Counted from the stretch's first letter, positions 52,848 through 62,929 are shown. The stretch is 64,000 nucleotides of DNA from Bacillota bacterium (GCA_021821465.1 JAKACM010000007.1:1-64000), one strand, 5' to 3'. Numbers and translations: made by a program. The notes: generated by a model from the sequence alone, not told the origin.

Positions 52848-53192
52848 CTAACCAATTGCGGTCCCGTTGGGTACAGGGCTGTCCACGTTTAAGAGAACAA
52901 CATCTTTATCACTGGCCATGGCTCCCAAAATCAAAACCTCCGAGCGCACGCCAGCCACTCTTTTGGGCGGAAGGTTTAACACCGCCACAATTTGTCTTCC
53001 TATCAATTCATGGGGCTCATAGCGCACCGTCAACTGCGCAGAAGACTCTTTCATCCCTAAAGGACCAAAATCCACGGTAATATGATATGCAGGTTTTTTG
53101 GCTTTGGGATTAGACGCGGCACGACAAATGGTCCCCACATACAAACCCACTTGGAAGAATTGATCGGCGGAAATTGGCTTTAAGTCTTCGAT
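52848..53192 (-). CDS. csaA: CsaA-type tRNA-binding domain protein
   Basis: The C-terminal 100 residues match CsaA: VGTICRAASNPKAKKPAYHI, TVDFGPLGMKESSAQLTVRY, GRQIVAVLNLPPKRVAGVRS, EVLILGAM. Family members are about 110 residues and act as export-related chaperones with a tRNA-binding OB fold. Coding similarity continues upstream of the first ordinary start (GTG 53150), through ISADQFFQVGLYVGTI, to a stop at 53199-53201. No ATG, GTG or TTG lies in between. ATC at 53192 has AGGAG nine bases upstream and gives 114 residues; I place the start there provisionally. Confidence 0.75.
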   Translation of the reverse strand: MEDLKPISADQFFQVGLYVGTICRAASNPKAKKPAYHITVDFGPLGMKESSAQLTVRYEPHELIGRQIVAVLNLPPKRVAGVRSEVLILGAMASDKDVVLLNVDSPVPNGTAIG

Positions 53193-53238
53193 GTCCTCTC
53201 ACTCCTACACTATCTAATTTTTTCATACCATCACGACT

Positions 53239-54480
53239 TTATGTATTCCATTGAATTTCCCGGGGGAAGTAAATCCGCCGAGCAACCTGCCTTTCTCTGG
53301 CAATCGCACTGACGGGTTTGGAAAGCCGCGACATCTCCACGAGCCGTTTGCTGTTATCATCCCATAAATATAGGGCACTGTCTTTATTCCTGCCGGTTTC
53401 GGTTCCTAAATAGTAATCATAATAAACTGTACCGGTTTCGTCGACGGCCAGATAATAGGCAGGATCGTAACCGTGGCGTCTGAGTTGCACCGCAATCTTC
53501 TCGTATAAATCCGAATCATGATCAGGGTCTTCAAGATAAGTAAACAGGCGTCGGTCCAAAAAACGGCAAGACAAATCTTTCAGAACCGGATCGGAACTAT
53601 TTTGCCACACGTTAAACGCATTAAATAACACGGTATCATCTAATGCCAAATAACTGGACAAATCAAGGTTTCCCAAAAATAGTCCCTCTAAAGCCATATG
53701 GGGCATGTCCGGACTGCGTCCTTCTGTCACCAAATCTTTCGCACGTTTGAGAATGGCCTTCAAAATCACTTCCGCCGAACGTGAAACAGGATGAAAATAA
53801 ACCTGCCAGTACATGAAATACCGGGCCAGCAAATAGGCTTCAACTGTGTGAAGACCTGAGCGTTTGACAACTATCCTGTCACCCCAAGGACGTATGACGC
53901 GAATAATTCGCGCCAAATCAAACTTTCCGTAGTCCACACCTGTGGACACCGAGTCTCGCATCAGATAGTCCAAGCGATCGGCATCCAATTGTCCGCTCAC
54001 CAAAGATACCACAAGTTGTTGAGAATGGGTCTTGTTAATGACGGCTGCAATATCATAAGGCAGATTGGATTGAGCTTGTTTTAACACTTGATGAATTTCT
54101 GTGGAGGGATTAAGAATCAAGCGTTCGGTCCACACTTCATGCCTGAGACCAATCACTTTTTCCAGCGCATGAGAAAAAGGAGCATGTCCGACATCATGTA
54201 ATAGTCCGGCGGCCATGACCAACTGATTATATTCCGACGGCCATTCATAAGAATTACGGGAAAATGCTTGAACAATTTGGCGAATCACTTCATACACGCC
54301 CAGAGAATGGGCAAATCGACTATGCTCCCCTCCCGGGTAGGTCAGATATGCCGTACCGAGTTGCCGGATCCGCCTTAACCGCTGCATTTCCCTGGTATTG
54401 ATCAAATCCCATATCAAGGAGTCATTCACGTAGATGTAGCCATGTACGGGATCTTTAAAGACCTTTTCTTCATCAAGCAT
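53239..54480 (-). CDS. HD domain phosphohydrolase (dGTPase-like)
   Basis: A 413-residue protein of the YwfO/dGTPase-like family. The metal site is HSRFAHSLGVYEVIRQIVQA, MAAGLLHDVGHAPFSHALEK and the later DADRLDYLMRDSVSTG. The N-terminus is EEKVFKDPVHGYIYVNDSLI. It probably hydrolyses deoxynucleoside triphosphates. It starts at the ATG behind GGAGCCT-like sequence and stands alone on the minus strand. Confidence 0.88.
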   Translation of the reverse strand: MLDEEKVFKDPVHGYIYVNDSLIWDLINTREMQRLRRIRQLGTAYLTYPGGEHSRFAHSLGVYEVIRQIVQAFSRNSYEWPSEYNQLVMAAGLLHDVGHAPFSHALEKVIGLRHEVWTERLILNPSTEIHQVLKQAQSNLPYDIAAVINKTHSQQLVVSLVSGQLDADRLDYLMRDSVSTGVDYGKFDLARIIRVIRPWGDRIVVKRSGLHTVEAYLLARYFMYWQVYFHPVSRSAEVILKAILKRAKDLVTEGRSPDMPHMALEGLFLGNLDLSSYLALDDTVLFNAFNVWQNSSDPVLKDLSCRFLDRRLFTYLEDPDHDSDLYEKIAVQLRRHGYDPAYYLAVDETGTVYYDYYLGTETGRNKDSALYLWDDNSKRLVEMSRLSKPVSAIARERQVARRIYFPREIQWNT

Positions 54481-54546
54481 GAACAGGCTCCCTTTCCGCG
54501 CGCATCATCAAAGGCAGAGCTTTATCTCCCACTTTGCAGACTTCTT

Positions 54547-54780
54547 TTATTTCCTTCGCCATTGGTGTATCGCCACGGCGACAGACATTCCCAACCCGAG
54601 CAGAATCAATAAGGCACCGGCATCCCCCAAAAATCTCGACCACTGCTCGCTCACAACATGCGCCACGCCCATAAATATGAGACCCAAAGCAATCACCATG
54701 GAAGATCGCGCCAATTTCCCCGCTACTCCCAGGCCAATTCCCGCGATCCCGAGAATAATCTCTATCCAGCCGGTATTCAT
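54547..54780 (-). CDS. Small membrane protein (77 aa)
   Basis: A 77-residue protein with three hydrophobic segments (IEIILGIAGIGLGVAGKLA, MVIALGLIFMGVAHVV, ALLILLGLGMSVAVAI) and a basic tail HQWRRK. AGGGGA precedes the ATG. No family is recognised. It lies 66 bases upstream of the HD gene on the same strand. Confidence 0.65.
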   Translation of the reverse strand: MNTGWIEIILGIAGIGLGVAGKLARSSMVIALGLIFMGVAHVVSEQWSRFLGDAGALLILLGLGMSVAVAIHQWRRK

Positions 54781-55040
54781 CGTGCTTCCCCTTTTCTGAC
54801 AGTTTTGCCACTCAATAACCTCTGTTTCCTACAATCTTGCTTGTTGTCCGCCTTTTCCCGAATCCTTATATCCGGCCTGTGTCCTTTTCATTTTGACAGA
54901 TTACGCTTGTCAATGGCTCATCAGGTTCATCTTGCTGAAATTTTTATGCTTGAGAGGAAAAGATTAACGGCGGCATCTCTCTACACCCTTCCAATCCCTG
55001 TCACATATCATGACCATGATTCCTGGAGGAGCGTGGTAGA

Positions 55041-56267
55041 ATGCATAGGCCCTATCTGACGACCGTCCATTCCTCAAGGCGTGTGTGGATTCTTCGCCAC
55101 CTCCTGGTGTGGGTTTTAGCCATCGGTCCCGGTGTTTTAGGTATGGTTGCCGACAATGATGCCGGTGGCGTGCTCTCTTATCTTGTGACGGGTTCGCAAA
55201 ATCATTTGCAATGGTTTTTGCCGGCTTTGGTATTTATGGCTCCATTAACCTATCTGATTCAAGAATCGGCATTGCGTGTGGCCGTGGCCACCCATCTTCC
55301 GTACAGTCAGATTGTCTCTATGAAATTTGGCAAAACTGTCGCCCGTTTCAATGCCATCATTTTGCACCTACTTAACACGATTATACTCGTGACCGAGTTT
55401 ATCGGAATGACATCCGCCTTAACACTCTTGGGATTCCATTGGGTAATAGGTCTCGGTTTTTCGCTGGTCCTGGTGCTTGGTATTACCTCAGTGCGTCGCT
55501 ATCAACCCATGGAGCGATTCTTGTTAGTCCTGGCCATCCTGAATCTGGCCTTTATCCCTTCTCTTCTTACCATACTGCCCCATGTTCATACCTGGCGTAG
55601 CGCATTTTCCGGTGCCTTTAGCGTGCATATTGCGTTCTTCTTATTATCCTTAGCCGGAAACGCCGTAGCCCCATGGATGATTTTTTGGCAACAAAATGCC
55701 GTGTGGGCAGGAAATGTACAAACTTTGGAATCGGGTCGCAGAGATATTCGCATGGGAGTGGTGGCCCAAATTATCATGGCGACCACGGTGATGCTCATAG
55801 GTGCGTTGATGACTCATAGCATTATTCATGGACGCAATCCGCTGTTGTGGTTAAGGGACAATGGAGGGGGAACGATGGCCGGACTCTTTGCCATTGGTCT
55901 TTTTGACGCCGGATTTCTTGCCGCTTCCACAATATCCGTGTCATCGGCGTGGATGGTGCAAGAAGCATTCGGGAAAATTCACGACCGGGGCCAGAGCCCC
56001 ACGCAAGGACCATTTGCCTGGCTTCACACGGCCAGTGTTTCTCTGGCTGCGATCGTGGTTCTCATTCCTCATTTATCCTTTGCTCCAATCGCATTATGGG
56101 CGCAAGCCTTGGGGGCATTATGGATGCCCGTCAGCTTAATTATGCTGGGATTGATTGCATCCGATCCGAACATTATGGGATCCATGCTCATCCGCCGCCG
56201 AAAATACCTGCTCGCGGCCACAGTTTTGATTTTTATCGGCCTCTCCTGCTTTACCTTTCTTGCCTGA
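55041..56267 (+). CDS. NRAMP-related divalent metal transporter
   Basis: A 408-residue protein with about 11 hydrophobic segments. In place of the canonical NRAMP DPGN it has GMVADNDAGGVLSYLVTG, and in place of the MPH motif it has LAGNAVAPWMIFWQQNAVW. This pattern marks NRAMP-related (NRMT-like) proteins, some of which move magnesium or manganese rather than iron. GGAGGAG stands 10 bases before the ATG. Ion specificity is inferred only from motifs. Confidence 0.75.
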   Translation: MHRPYLTTVHSSRRVWILRHLLVWVLAIGPGVLGMVADNDAGGVLSYLVTGSQNHLQWFLPALVFMAPLTYLIQESALRVAVATHLPYSQIVSMKFGKTVARFNAIILHLLNTIILVTEFIGMTSALTLLGFHWVIGLGFSLVLVLGITSVRRYQPMERFLLVLAILNLAFIPSLLTILPHVHTWRSAFSGAFSVHIAFFLLSLAGNAVAPWMIFWQQNAVWAGNVQTLESGRRDIRMGVVAQIIMATTVMLIGALMTHSIIHGRNPLLWLRDNGGGTMAGLFAIGLFDAGFLAASTISVSSAWMVQEAFGKIHDRGQSPTQGPFAWLHTASVSLAAIVVLIPHLSFAPIALWAQALGALWMPVSLIMLGLIASDPNIMGSMLIRRRKYLLAATVLIFIGLSCFTFLA

Positions 56268-56367
56268 TCACTATACCCCAGCCTAAAGTTGATTTTCCGC
56301 ATCGTCAGTTTTTGGCTATGATAATAGAGATCATCGCAGACGATTAACGACGACAGGAGCGGATGAC

Positions 56368-57753
56368 ATGGCATCAATCGAAGCAAGTCCGGCATTATCA
56401 TACTTAAAGAGCCATAGAGAAGAGCATATTCGAGAGCTGACAGATTTTTTAAAGATTCCCAGCATTTCTGCCATATCAAGCCACCGCTCTGAGGTTCGGC
56501 TGGCAGCCGAATGGCTGGCCCACAGACTTACGGAAGCCGGAGTGGCAAAGGTACAGATCGATGACACCCAAGGTCATCCTATCGTGTTCGGAGAAACCAT
56601 CACCGATGTTAAGAAGCCCACGATTCTGGTTTATGGGCACTATGACGTTCAACCGGTCGATCCTCTGGACCAGTGGATCAATCCTCCATTTTCACCGACG
56701 ATCCGAAACAATATCCTGTATGCAAGAGGCTCAAGCGATGACAAGGGGCAAGTTTACATGCAACTTATCGCAGCCGAAGCTTGGCTAAAGACCACGGGGT
56801 TGCCGGTGAACTTAAAATTTCTTTTTGAAGGGGAAGAAGAAATCGGCAGTATTCATCTGTCACAATACATCAGCGAACACCAACAAGCCCTCAAGGCCGA
56901 TGTGGCTGTGATTTCTGACACTCCTATGTTTGCTGCCGGCATCCCCGCGATTTGTTCGGGACTGAGAGGCCTCGCCACCTTTGAACTCGAGATTTCCGGT
57001 CCCAGACAAGATCTTCATTCCGGTGTCTTTGGGGGAAGCGTAGCGAATCCCGCCCATGTGCTGGCCACCATCATTGCCGCTCTCCATGATGATCAGGGGC
57101 GGGTTAAAGTCCCGGGATTTTATGACGGTGTGGATCCTTTGAGTGAACAAGAGCGAAAGAGTTTTGCGTCATTGCCTTTTGATGAACAAGAGTTCCTGGG
57201 ACAAACCGGAGCACCCCGGCTGTTTGGCGAAGAACCCTATACTACCTTGGAACGCGTCTGGACCCGCCCCACTTTAGAAGTCAACGGAATGTGGTCGGGA
57301 TTTACAGGCGAAGGCCGAAAAACCATTATCCCGCAAAAAGCAACCGCCAAAATATCGTGCCGACTGGTTCCGCATCAAGATCCGGACGCGATTTTGGACC
57401 ATGTCAGTCAATTCATCCACGATAAGTGCCCAGATAGTGTGCGGCTTCGGATCGAGCGCGGAGAAGGGGATTCGGGAATCGTTATGCCCGTGGATCACTT
57501 TGCCACTCAAGCGGCCGTCAAAGCCATCGAAGAAGTTTACCATCGGCCCGCTGCATTTATCCGCATGGGTGGGTCGATCCCGGTCGTGGTCACATTTGAA
57601 CAGGTCCTGGGAATTTCCACGGTGCTGTTGGGATTCGCTTTGCCTGATGAAAATTTCCATGCTCCCAACGAACACTTTCATTTAGAAAATTTCCACAAAG
57701 GTTCCGAAACCGTTGCCACTCTGTGGAACCTGTTGGAAAATATGCATGCTTAA
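56368..57753 (+). CDS. M20 family peptidase (dipeptidase)
   Basis: A 461-residue zinc peptidase. Metal and catalytic residues: [18 protein letters not shown] (His, Asp), [19 protein letters not shown] (bridging Asp), [18 protein letters not shown] (Glu-Glu) and the final His in [14 protein letters not shown]. The dimerisation lid carries [20 protein letters not shown]. It belongs to the carnosinase/PepV-like branch that cleaves dipeptides. It starts ATG after AGGAGCG and is followed directly by the serine acetyltransferase gene. Confidence 0.92.
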   Translation: MASIEASPALSYLKSHREEHIRELTDFLKIPSISAISSHRSEVRLAAEWLAHRLTEAGVAKVQIDDTQGHPIVFGETITDVKKPTILVYGHYDVQPVDPLDQWINPPFSPTIRNNILYARGSSDDKGQVYMQLIAAEAWLKTTGLPVNLKFLFEGEEEIGSIHLSQYISEHQQALKADVAVISDTPMFAAGIPAICSGLRGLATFELEISGPRQDLHSGVFGGSVANPAHVLATIIAALHDDQGRVKVPGFYDGVDPLSEQERKSFASLPFDEQEFLGQTGAPRLFGEEPYTTLERVWTRPTLEVNGMWSGFTGEGRKTIIPQKATAKISCRLVPHQDPDAILDHVSQFIHDKCPDSVRLRIERGEGDSGIVMPVDHFATQAAVKAIEEVYHRPAAFIRMGGSIPVVVTFEQVLGISTVLLGFALPDENFHAPNEHFHLENFHKGSETVATLWNLLENMHA

Positions 57754-57763
57754 GGAGGAGCCA

Positions 57764-58675
57764 ATGTCAATTCCTGAATTCAACATTGAGAAGCTGTCCC
57801 AAATTATTGTTGAACTGTCTCATTATGATCTTCCGGCTTCAGCGAATCCGGCACAGGCCACCCCTACTACCCGACGAGCTACAGAGCGGCTTATTCGACG
57901 TATGGAAAGCTTGCTGTTCCCCTTTGAACATCCTTGGGAAGAAGCCGTGGAAGCTCAGGGAACTGCAGCCCGCATCGAACTCTTGGGACAGGTCATTTGG
58001 GATCTCGCTCATCAGATTCATAGAGGCCAGACTCATCATGATTGCGCACAGGCTCCTTGCGAGATATTATGTCAGGCTTTCAGCACGGCCCTGGAATTCA
58101 ATGCTCGCCTCCCTATCCTACAATCGCTCTTGTACAAGGACGTAGATGCGGCCTATCAGGGAGATCCCGCAGCAAGAAACCACTCGGAAGTGATATCCAC
58201 TTATCCGGGTTTTTATGCGATTATGGTATACAGATTAGCGCACGAGCTCTTTTTATTGAACGTCCCCTTATTGCCTCGGTTGATGACTGAGATTGCCCAC
58301 AGTCAAACCGGAATCGACATTCATCCGGGAGCTCAGATTGGGTCAAATTTCTTTATCGACCATGGAACAGGGGTCGTCATAGGCGAGACTGCCCAGGTAG
58401 GAGACCAAGTCACGCTATACCAAGGCGTCACTTTGGGCGCCTTGAATTTTCCCCGGGACGTGCAAGGGCAGATCATACGGGGTCAGAAGAGACATCCGAC
58501 CATCGGGGATCGTGTGGTGATATACTCCGGCGCTACGATTTTAGGCGGCAATACCGAAATCGGCGACGGTAGTGTGATCGGAGGAAATGTCTGGCTCACC
58601 GAAAGCGTGCCGGCCAATTCTCGGGTCATCAATCAGCCCCAAGTCGATGTAAAAGCAGTCACACGCAACACTTGA
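57764..58675 (+). CDS. cysE: Serine O-acetyltransferase
   Basis: A 303-residue hexapeptide-repeat enzyme. The helical N-terminal half is of the long EpsC-like type; the left-handed beta helix contains [40 protein letters not shown] and [12 protein letters not shown] with the catalytic His and Asp. It makes O-acetylserine for cysteine synthesis. The start ATG 57764 follows AAGGAGGAG, ten bases after the peptidase stop. The pairing suggests co-expression in amino-acid metabolism. Confidence 0.9.
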   Translation: MSIPEFNIEKLSQIIVELSHYDLPASANPAQATPTTRRATERLIRRMESLLFPFEHPWEEAVEAQGTAARIELLGQVIWDLAHQIHRGQTHHDCAQAPCEILCQAFSTALEFNARLPILQSLLYKDVDAAYQGDPAARNHSEVISTYPGFYAIMVYRLAHELFLLNVPLLPRLMTEIAHSQTGIDIHPGAQIGSNFFIDHGTGVVIGETAQVGDQVTLYQGVTLGALNFPRDVQGQIIRGQKRHPTIGDRVVIYSGATILGGNTEIGDGSVIGGNVWLTESVPANSRVINQPQVDVKAVTRNT

Positions 58676-58707
58676 CTGAAGAGAAGAGAGGAAAGGAACT
58701 TTGTTCG

Positions 58708-59136
58708 ATGAATACGATTCATGACAATAAACCGGCACTGTCGACCGGCACAGGAAGCATTTTTGTTGATCTGGTCTTTTGGAATCCCAAAGACACAAAA
58801 ACGGAGCCTTTGGTGGCTTTTTTGGAACAGACCAACCTAGGCGAGCGATCGCAAACCGTTCAGTGGTTAACCAAGATCACAGTACGTTTAAGTATGTGGA
58901 AGGGGCATTATTGGATGGATCTTCCTGAAAGTGAATGGTCTTTGGCGCAACAGGATCTAAAATCCTTTATTGCCGACACAATGCGCTATTATCAGGTTTC
59001 CAAAACCGAATACGATACACGAGCCTTTTCCGTGGGCCTGGCCAAGAAGGTTAGACGCAAAAAAATTAAGATTAGTGAAGCGGAAATTCCCCAACCGCAT
59101 CCGGACAATCCCATTTGGTGGGTGATTGTGTCTTGA
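58708..59136 (+). CDS. Hypothetical protein (142 aa)
   Basis: A 142-residue soluble protein: STGTGSIFVDLVFWNPKDTK, LVAFLEQTNLGERSQTVQWL, and a basic patch LAKKVRRKKIKISEAEIPQP. The AAAGGAA upstream fits ATG 58708; the frame opens at 58672. It overlaps the dehydratase-type gene by four bases (TTGA). The family is not recognised. Confidence 0.6.
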   Translation: MNTIHDNKPALSTGTGSIFVDLVFWNPKDTKTEPLVAFLEQTNLGERSQTVQWLTKITVRLSMWKGHYWMDLPESEWSLAQQDLKSFIADTMRYYQVSKTEYDTRAFSVGLAKKVRRKKIKISEAEIPQPHPDNPIWWVIVS

Positions 59137-60104
59137 ATACGCTGACACTAAGCGCCATTGACGAAGCTTACGAGCGTATCCATGATGTCGTCCACCGCAC
59201 CCCCATCATTCGGAACCACAGCTTGGCCGAGATTGCGAACTGCGATTTGGTCTTGAAAGCGGAAAATTTGCAACGCACCGGATCATTTAAGATTCGGGGG
59301 GCATTTAACAAAACTGCACAGGTGTATGAAGCCGGAGGAAGCGGAGTAGTCACCGGTTCCTCTGGCAATCATGGCGCCGCCACTGCGTGGGCGGCTCGTT
59401 ATTTTAAGCTGCGCTCCCACCTAGTTGTGCCCGAAAACGCCATGCCCGAGAAAGTAGAGGCCGCCAGACATTATGGCGCAGATATCGAATTCTTGGGCAC
59501 AACCAGCCAAGAGCGATTAGAACGCGCCCAGGCCATTTCCCACAATCTGGGTCTGTCCTTTGTTGCTCCCTTCGACGATCCGGACGTGATGGCGGGGCAA
59601 GGAACCATAGGTTTGGAAATCCTGCACCAATTGCCGGAGGTTGAGTTCATTCTGGTCCCTGTCGGAGGAGGGGGACTGATTGCCGGAATTGCCACGGCAA
59701 TCAAGGGAAAACGTCCTGACGTCCGGGTTATCGGCGTAGAGCCGGTGGGAGCGCCCAAAGCTTATCAATCGCGGCAACAAGGACGTCGAATCGTTTTGAA
59801 ATTCACGGATACCATCGCAGACGGTCTCAAAACGTCGTCTTTAGGAGAAAAAACCTACCCCATTATCGAAAGACTCGTAGACGACATCGTCCAGGTTGAC
59901 GATAACGAAATCCGGCGGGCGATGTTTCTTTTGTTGTCCCGTCAGAAAATGCTTGCGGAACCTTCCGGGGCGGCAACACTCGCCTATGCACTCCGAAAAC
60001 CCAACCGCCTCCATCACCGCAAAACAGTGGCTGTAATTAGCGGAGGAAACATTGATGCTGCGACCTTATTTCATTTATTTGACTCTTATGCTTCCACCTC
60101 TTGA
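59133..60104 (+). CDS. Threonine dehydratase / serine-threonine ammonia-lyase-type PLP enzyme
   Basis: A 323-residue fold-type II PLP enzyme. The PLP lysine is in RTGSFKIRGAFNK, the phosphate loop is VTGSSGNHGAATAWAARYFK, and GGGGLIAGIATAIKGKRPDV and IRRAMFLLLSRQKMLAEPSG follow. It lacks the C-terminal ACT regulatory domain, as in catabolic threonine dehydratase and serine racemase. The frame opens at 59115; TTG 59133 overlaps the preceding stop and has GGTGGGTGA upstream. Which amino acid it acts on is not certain. Confidence 0.85.
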   Translation: MNTLTLSAIDEAYERIHDVVHRTPIIRNHSLAEIANCDLVLKAENLQRTGSFKIRGAFNKTAQVYEAGGSGVVTGSSGNHGAATAWAARYFKLRSHLVVPENAMPEKVEAARHYGADIEFLGTTSQERLERAQAISHNLGLSFVAPFDDPDVMAGQGTIGLEILHQLPEVEFILVPVGGGGLIAGIATAIKGKRPDVRVIGVEPVGAPKAYQSRQQGRRIVLKFTDTIADGLKTSSLGEKTYPIIERLVDDIVQVDDNEIRRAMFLLLSRQKMLAEPSGAATLAYALRKPNRLHHRKTVAVISGGNIDAATLFHLFDSYASTS

Positions 60105-60535
60105 TGCAAGATCCCAGTGACGTATAACTGTCCTTTTGGGAAGCACGAGGACAGGGATTCTTAAGAAACATCAACCCGGAACCAGGAGTTCGCTTTTCCT
60201 CTATTGTGAGTCACGAGGCCACGACTCATCATCCCCACCCCAAGGCAATCCGAAAACCTGGTCCGGGTGTACACAAGCCCCATCCCACGGTTCCTTCTGA
60301 TAGGCCATGATTCTCTTATCTCCTCCAATTTTAGTCAGCATTGGCAAGCCCCGTCAAAATAGACAGTGATATTCCGTGTCCGATTCGCGTGAACTTTCGG
60401 GTTTTGACGCCTCTTTACATGTGAGAGGTCATTGGCTAAAATTACCGATCCGCAAGCATGCATACTTCCGCTCGAGACTTCTCATACTACTCTTTATCAT
60501 AGCTCGGCACCAACAAAGACCCAAGGAGAGGCGCC
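60105..60535. other. Gene-free stretch
   Basis: No supported gene. A short inverted pair, TGAGTC and GACTCA, lies near 60206-60227. A 64-codon plus frame at 60376-60570 overlaps the start of the cysteine-rich gene and has no supporting signal. Confidence 0.5.
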
Positions 60536-60700
60536 ATGGACAAAGAATCCTGCCAATGTACATGTGGTGAACCCGCGAGTGGGCAATGTTTAGATTGTCA
60601 GGAACCCTTGTGTAACGAACACACATGCGGCAATTGCGGCCGCTGTGAAACGGATTGCATTTGTTCGCTACTATGGTGGACGCCTGATTTGTTTATTTGA
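60536..60700 (+). CDS. Cysteine-rich 54-residue protein
   Basis: A 55-codon frame starting ATG behind AAGGAGA at 60523-60529. It reads MDKESCQCTCGEPASGQCLD, then CQEPLCNEHTCGNCGRCETD, then CICSLLWWTPDLFI. Eleven cysteines and one histidine in 54 residues, arranged CxCxC, CxxC, CxxxxHxCxxCxxC, CxC, look like two zinc-binding clusters, close to B-box or LIM-type spacing. The tail is hydrophobic. It is not recognised. Metal binding is likely; role unknown. Confidence 0.65.
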   Translation: MDKESCQCTCGEPASGQCLDCQEPLCNEHTCGNCGRCETDCICSLLWWTPDLFI

Positions 60701-60831
60701 CACCTCTTTGATTTGATTTTGATTCTCAACTTTCTGAAACCGCCCGCCGGAAATGCATAATCAGACACCACCCCTGCATGTTACAATTTTCACATACAAG
60801 ATACATGACAGTTTCTGGAGGAGGGGATCGT

Positions 60832-61935
60832 ATGTTAGCCTTTGTGAAGCATTTCACACCGAATTGGTTCACCATCGGTATGGGCACAGGAATTACCGCA
60901 TTGGGAGCCTACTTATATCCGGGCGGTCCCCTATGGCTTAAACAATTGGGTACCGGACTATGGATGTTCAACACCGTTCTGGTTGGAGTTTTGTTGATAT
61001 TAATGGTCTTGAAAGGGGTTTTCAACTGGAAAGGGTCTATTGCCATCCTACATGATCCGGTACAGTCCATGTTTTTGGGAGCGGTGCCGATGGCTCTGAC
61101 CACTGTGATCAACGGATTTATTGACATGGGGCAGCCTATTGTCGGTCATGCTGCTCTTATGATCGCCACGATTTTGCTGATTGCCAACATCCTTATGGCG
61201 CTGGCTTCGGGTATTATCGTGCCTTTTATGATGTTTATTTCGCACGATCATCACCTGGACAACTTAACCGGCATCTGGCTTATGCCGGTAGTTCCAGCCG
61301 AGGTTGCGGCAGCCAGCGGTGCATTGCTCTTGCCACATCTGGCAGGGCTGGCCGTCCAAAAAACGTTTATGGTCATAAGTCTTGGACTCTGGGCTTTAAG
61401 TGTTCCCTTGGCCTTTCTGATGTTGGGATTTCTCTTTCTGCGGCTCGCTGTGCACAAGCTGCCCCCTAAAGAAATGGCCATCTCCACATGGATTTCTTTG
61501 GGAACATTGGGAACCGGAATCATGGGGCTGATTGGTTTAGGCAAATATCTGCCGATTTTGTTCGGTTCTTTAGGACACGCAATGGACGGTGCCGCGGTGT
61601 TGGGTTCTTTCGCCTTATGGGGATTCGGATTGTGGTGGTTGGTCCTAAGTATTCTCATCACCATCCATTATGCCTACCGGGGTCTTCCCTTCAACTTAGG
61701 CTGGTGGGGCCTGACATTCCCCTTGGGGGTATTCACAGGTGGCACTGACTTACTGTACGGCCAAGTGCATGTGGGACTCATTGGCTTTCTGGCTCACCTG
61801 TTTTATTTTCTGCTCGTTCTGTTTTGGGCCACCGTTACAATCAAAACGGTCTATGGGGTGCTCACGGGCCACCTCAGCATAACAGGGTCGCCCCGAGGGC
61901 ATGTTCATGTGTCCAAAGAAAGCGCAACCGGTTAA
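60832..61935 (+). CDS. TehA/SLAC1-type (TDT) membrane transporter
   Basis: A 367-residue protein with about ten hydrophobic segments, starting FTPNWFTIGMGTGITALGAY, the family's FxxxMGTG signature. Later segments include IWLMPVVPAEVAAASGALLL and WWGLTFPLGVFTGGTDLLYG, matching TDT/SLAC1 channels that carry dicarboxylates, sulfite, chloride or tellurite-related substrates. GGAGGAGGGG stands before ATG 60832; the open frame to 60778 is not used. The substrate is unknown. Confidence 0.85.
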   Translation: MLAFVKHFTPNWFTIGMGTGITALGAYLYPGGPLWLKQLGTGLWMFNTVLVGVLLILMVLKGVFNWKGSIAILHDPVQSMFLGAVPMALTTVINGFIDMGQPIVGHAALMIATILLIANILMALASGIIVPFMMFISHDHHLDNLTGIWLMPVVPAEVAAASGALLLPHLAGLAVQKTFMVISLGLWALSVPLAFLMLGFLFLRLAVHKLPPKEMAISTWISLGTLGTGIMGLIGLGKYLPILFGSLGHAMDGAAVLGSFALWGFGLWWLVLSILITIHYAYRGLPFNLGWWGLTFPLGVFTGGTDLLYGQVHVGLIGFLAHLFYFLLVLFWATVTIKTVYGVLTGHLSITGSPRGHVHVSKESATG

Positions 61936-62038
61936 AAGACATGGGCGTCACCGTGCCTTGAACCTTTGTCGTCGATCTTTTACGATCACATATGAAGTAA
62001 AATGAGTCACAGTCGACAAAATTCAGGCAGGTGAATAC

Positions 62039-62929
62039 ATGACGGGAGTAACGGTAGTGGTCCCGGTCTGGTATGGCAGAAATTATCTTAATCGGTGTTT
62101 GGAAAGTGTCCGTCAACAAGAGAAGGTTCCCTTGCCGGTGCAGCTGATAGTGTTGGAAGATGGCACGCCGGAACCTTATGGCTCCGAAGACATTGCCAAT
62201 CATTACCATGCAGAATATCACTATATTACGTCCAATCACGGGGTGGCCCAGGCCAGACGGCTGGGGGCCAGCCTTTCTGTCTTCGATGATGGTTTTCTTG
62301 CCTTTCTTGACCAGGATGATTTCTGGTATCCGGTATTCCTTACCACCATGATTGAGACATTAACAGCTCATCCGCACCATGGATTTGCCGTGAGCAATGC
62401 GCATATCGTATACCCCTCTGGCAAAAAATATCAGTTGTACCAAACCAAAGTACCTTCTTTGAGACTTCAAGATCTCAAAATGTTCAACCATATTGTCACA
62501 CCGTCCCAGGTCCTGATGCGATTTGAGGCCTATCATCGGAGTAAGTGGACAGGACATTTGAGCGCGCCTGGTGCCGACGACTGGTTGTTATGGCTGTCCT
62601 TAAGTGCGCGGGGTTTTCCCGGTATATTTGTCCCTGAAACCTTGATGTCCTACCTGGAACACGAAGCAGGGGCGCATCAAAATATCCCAAAGATGCGGCA
62701 AAGTGAGGCCCATGTCGTTGAAAAATGGTTTCCCAAACTGGGTTTTTCCCGTTGGGACCAACGGCGATATTGGGCTGGCGTGAACATTGAACAGTCCTTG
62801 CATTACGCATATGGGAAAAAGTGGTGGAAGTTTCTCCGAATATTGACGGACACGACCGTCAAGGATCCTCCGGCGTCCCTCTTTGCTGCGTGGTACCGTG
62901 TTGAACGTAAATTAAGACACTGGGTTTAA
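62039..62929 (+). CDS. Glycosyltransferase family 2 protein
   Basis: A 296-residue GT-A enzyme. The N-terminus is VTVVVPVWYGRNYLNRCLES with LIVLEDGTPEPYG, the DxD-type region is FLAFLDQDDFWYPVFLTTMI, and the acceptor-side motif is GADDWLLWLSLSARGFPGIF. It has no membrane segment and would act in the cytoplasm on a surface glycan precursor. AGGTGA precedes the ATG. The gene is followed after 24 bases by a LysR regulator. Confidence 0.85.
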   Translation: MTGVTVVVPVWYGRNYLNRCLESVRQQEKVPLPVQLIVLEDGTPEPYGSEDIANHYHAEYHYITSNHGVAQARRLGASLSVFDDGFLAFLDQDDFWYPVFLTTMIETLTAHPHHGFAVSNAHIVYPSGKKYQLYQTKVPSLRLQDLKMFNHIVTPSQVLMRFEAYHRSKWTGHLSAPGADDWLLWLSLSARGFPGIFVPETLMSYLEHEAGAHQNIPKMRQSEAHVVEKWFPKLGFSRWDQRRYWAGVNIEQSLHYAYGKKWWKFLRILTDTTVKDPPASLFAAWYRVERKLRHWV

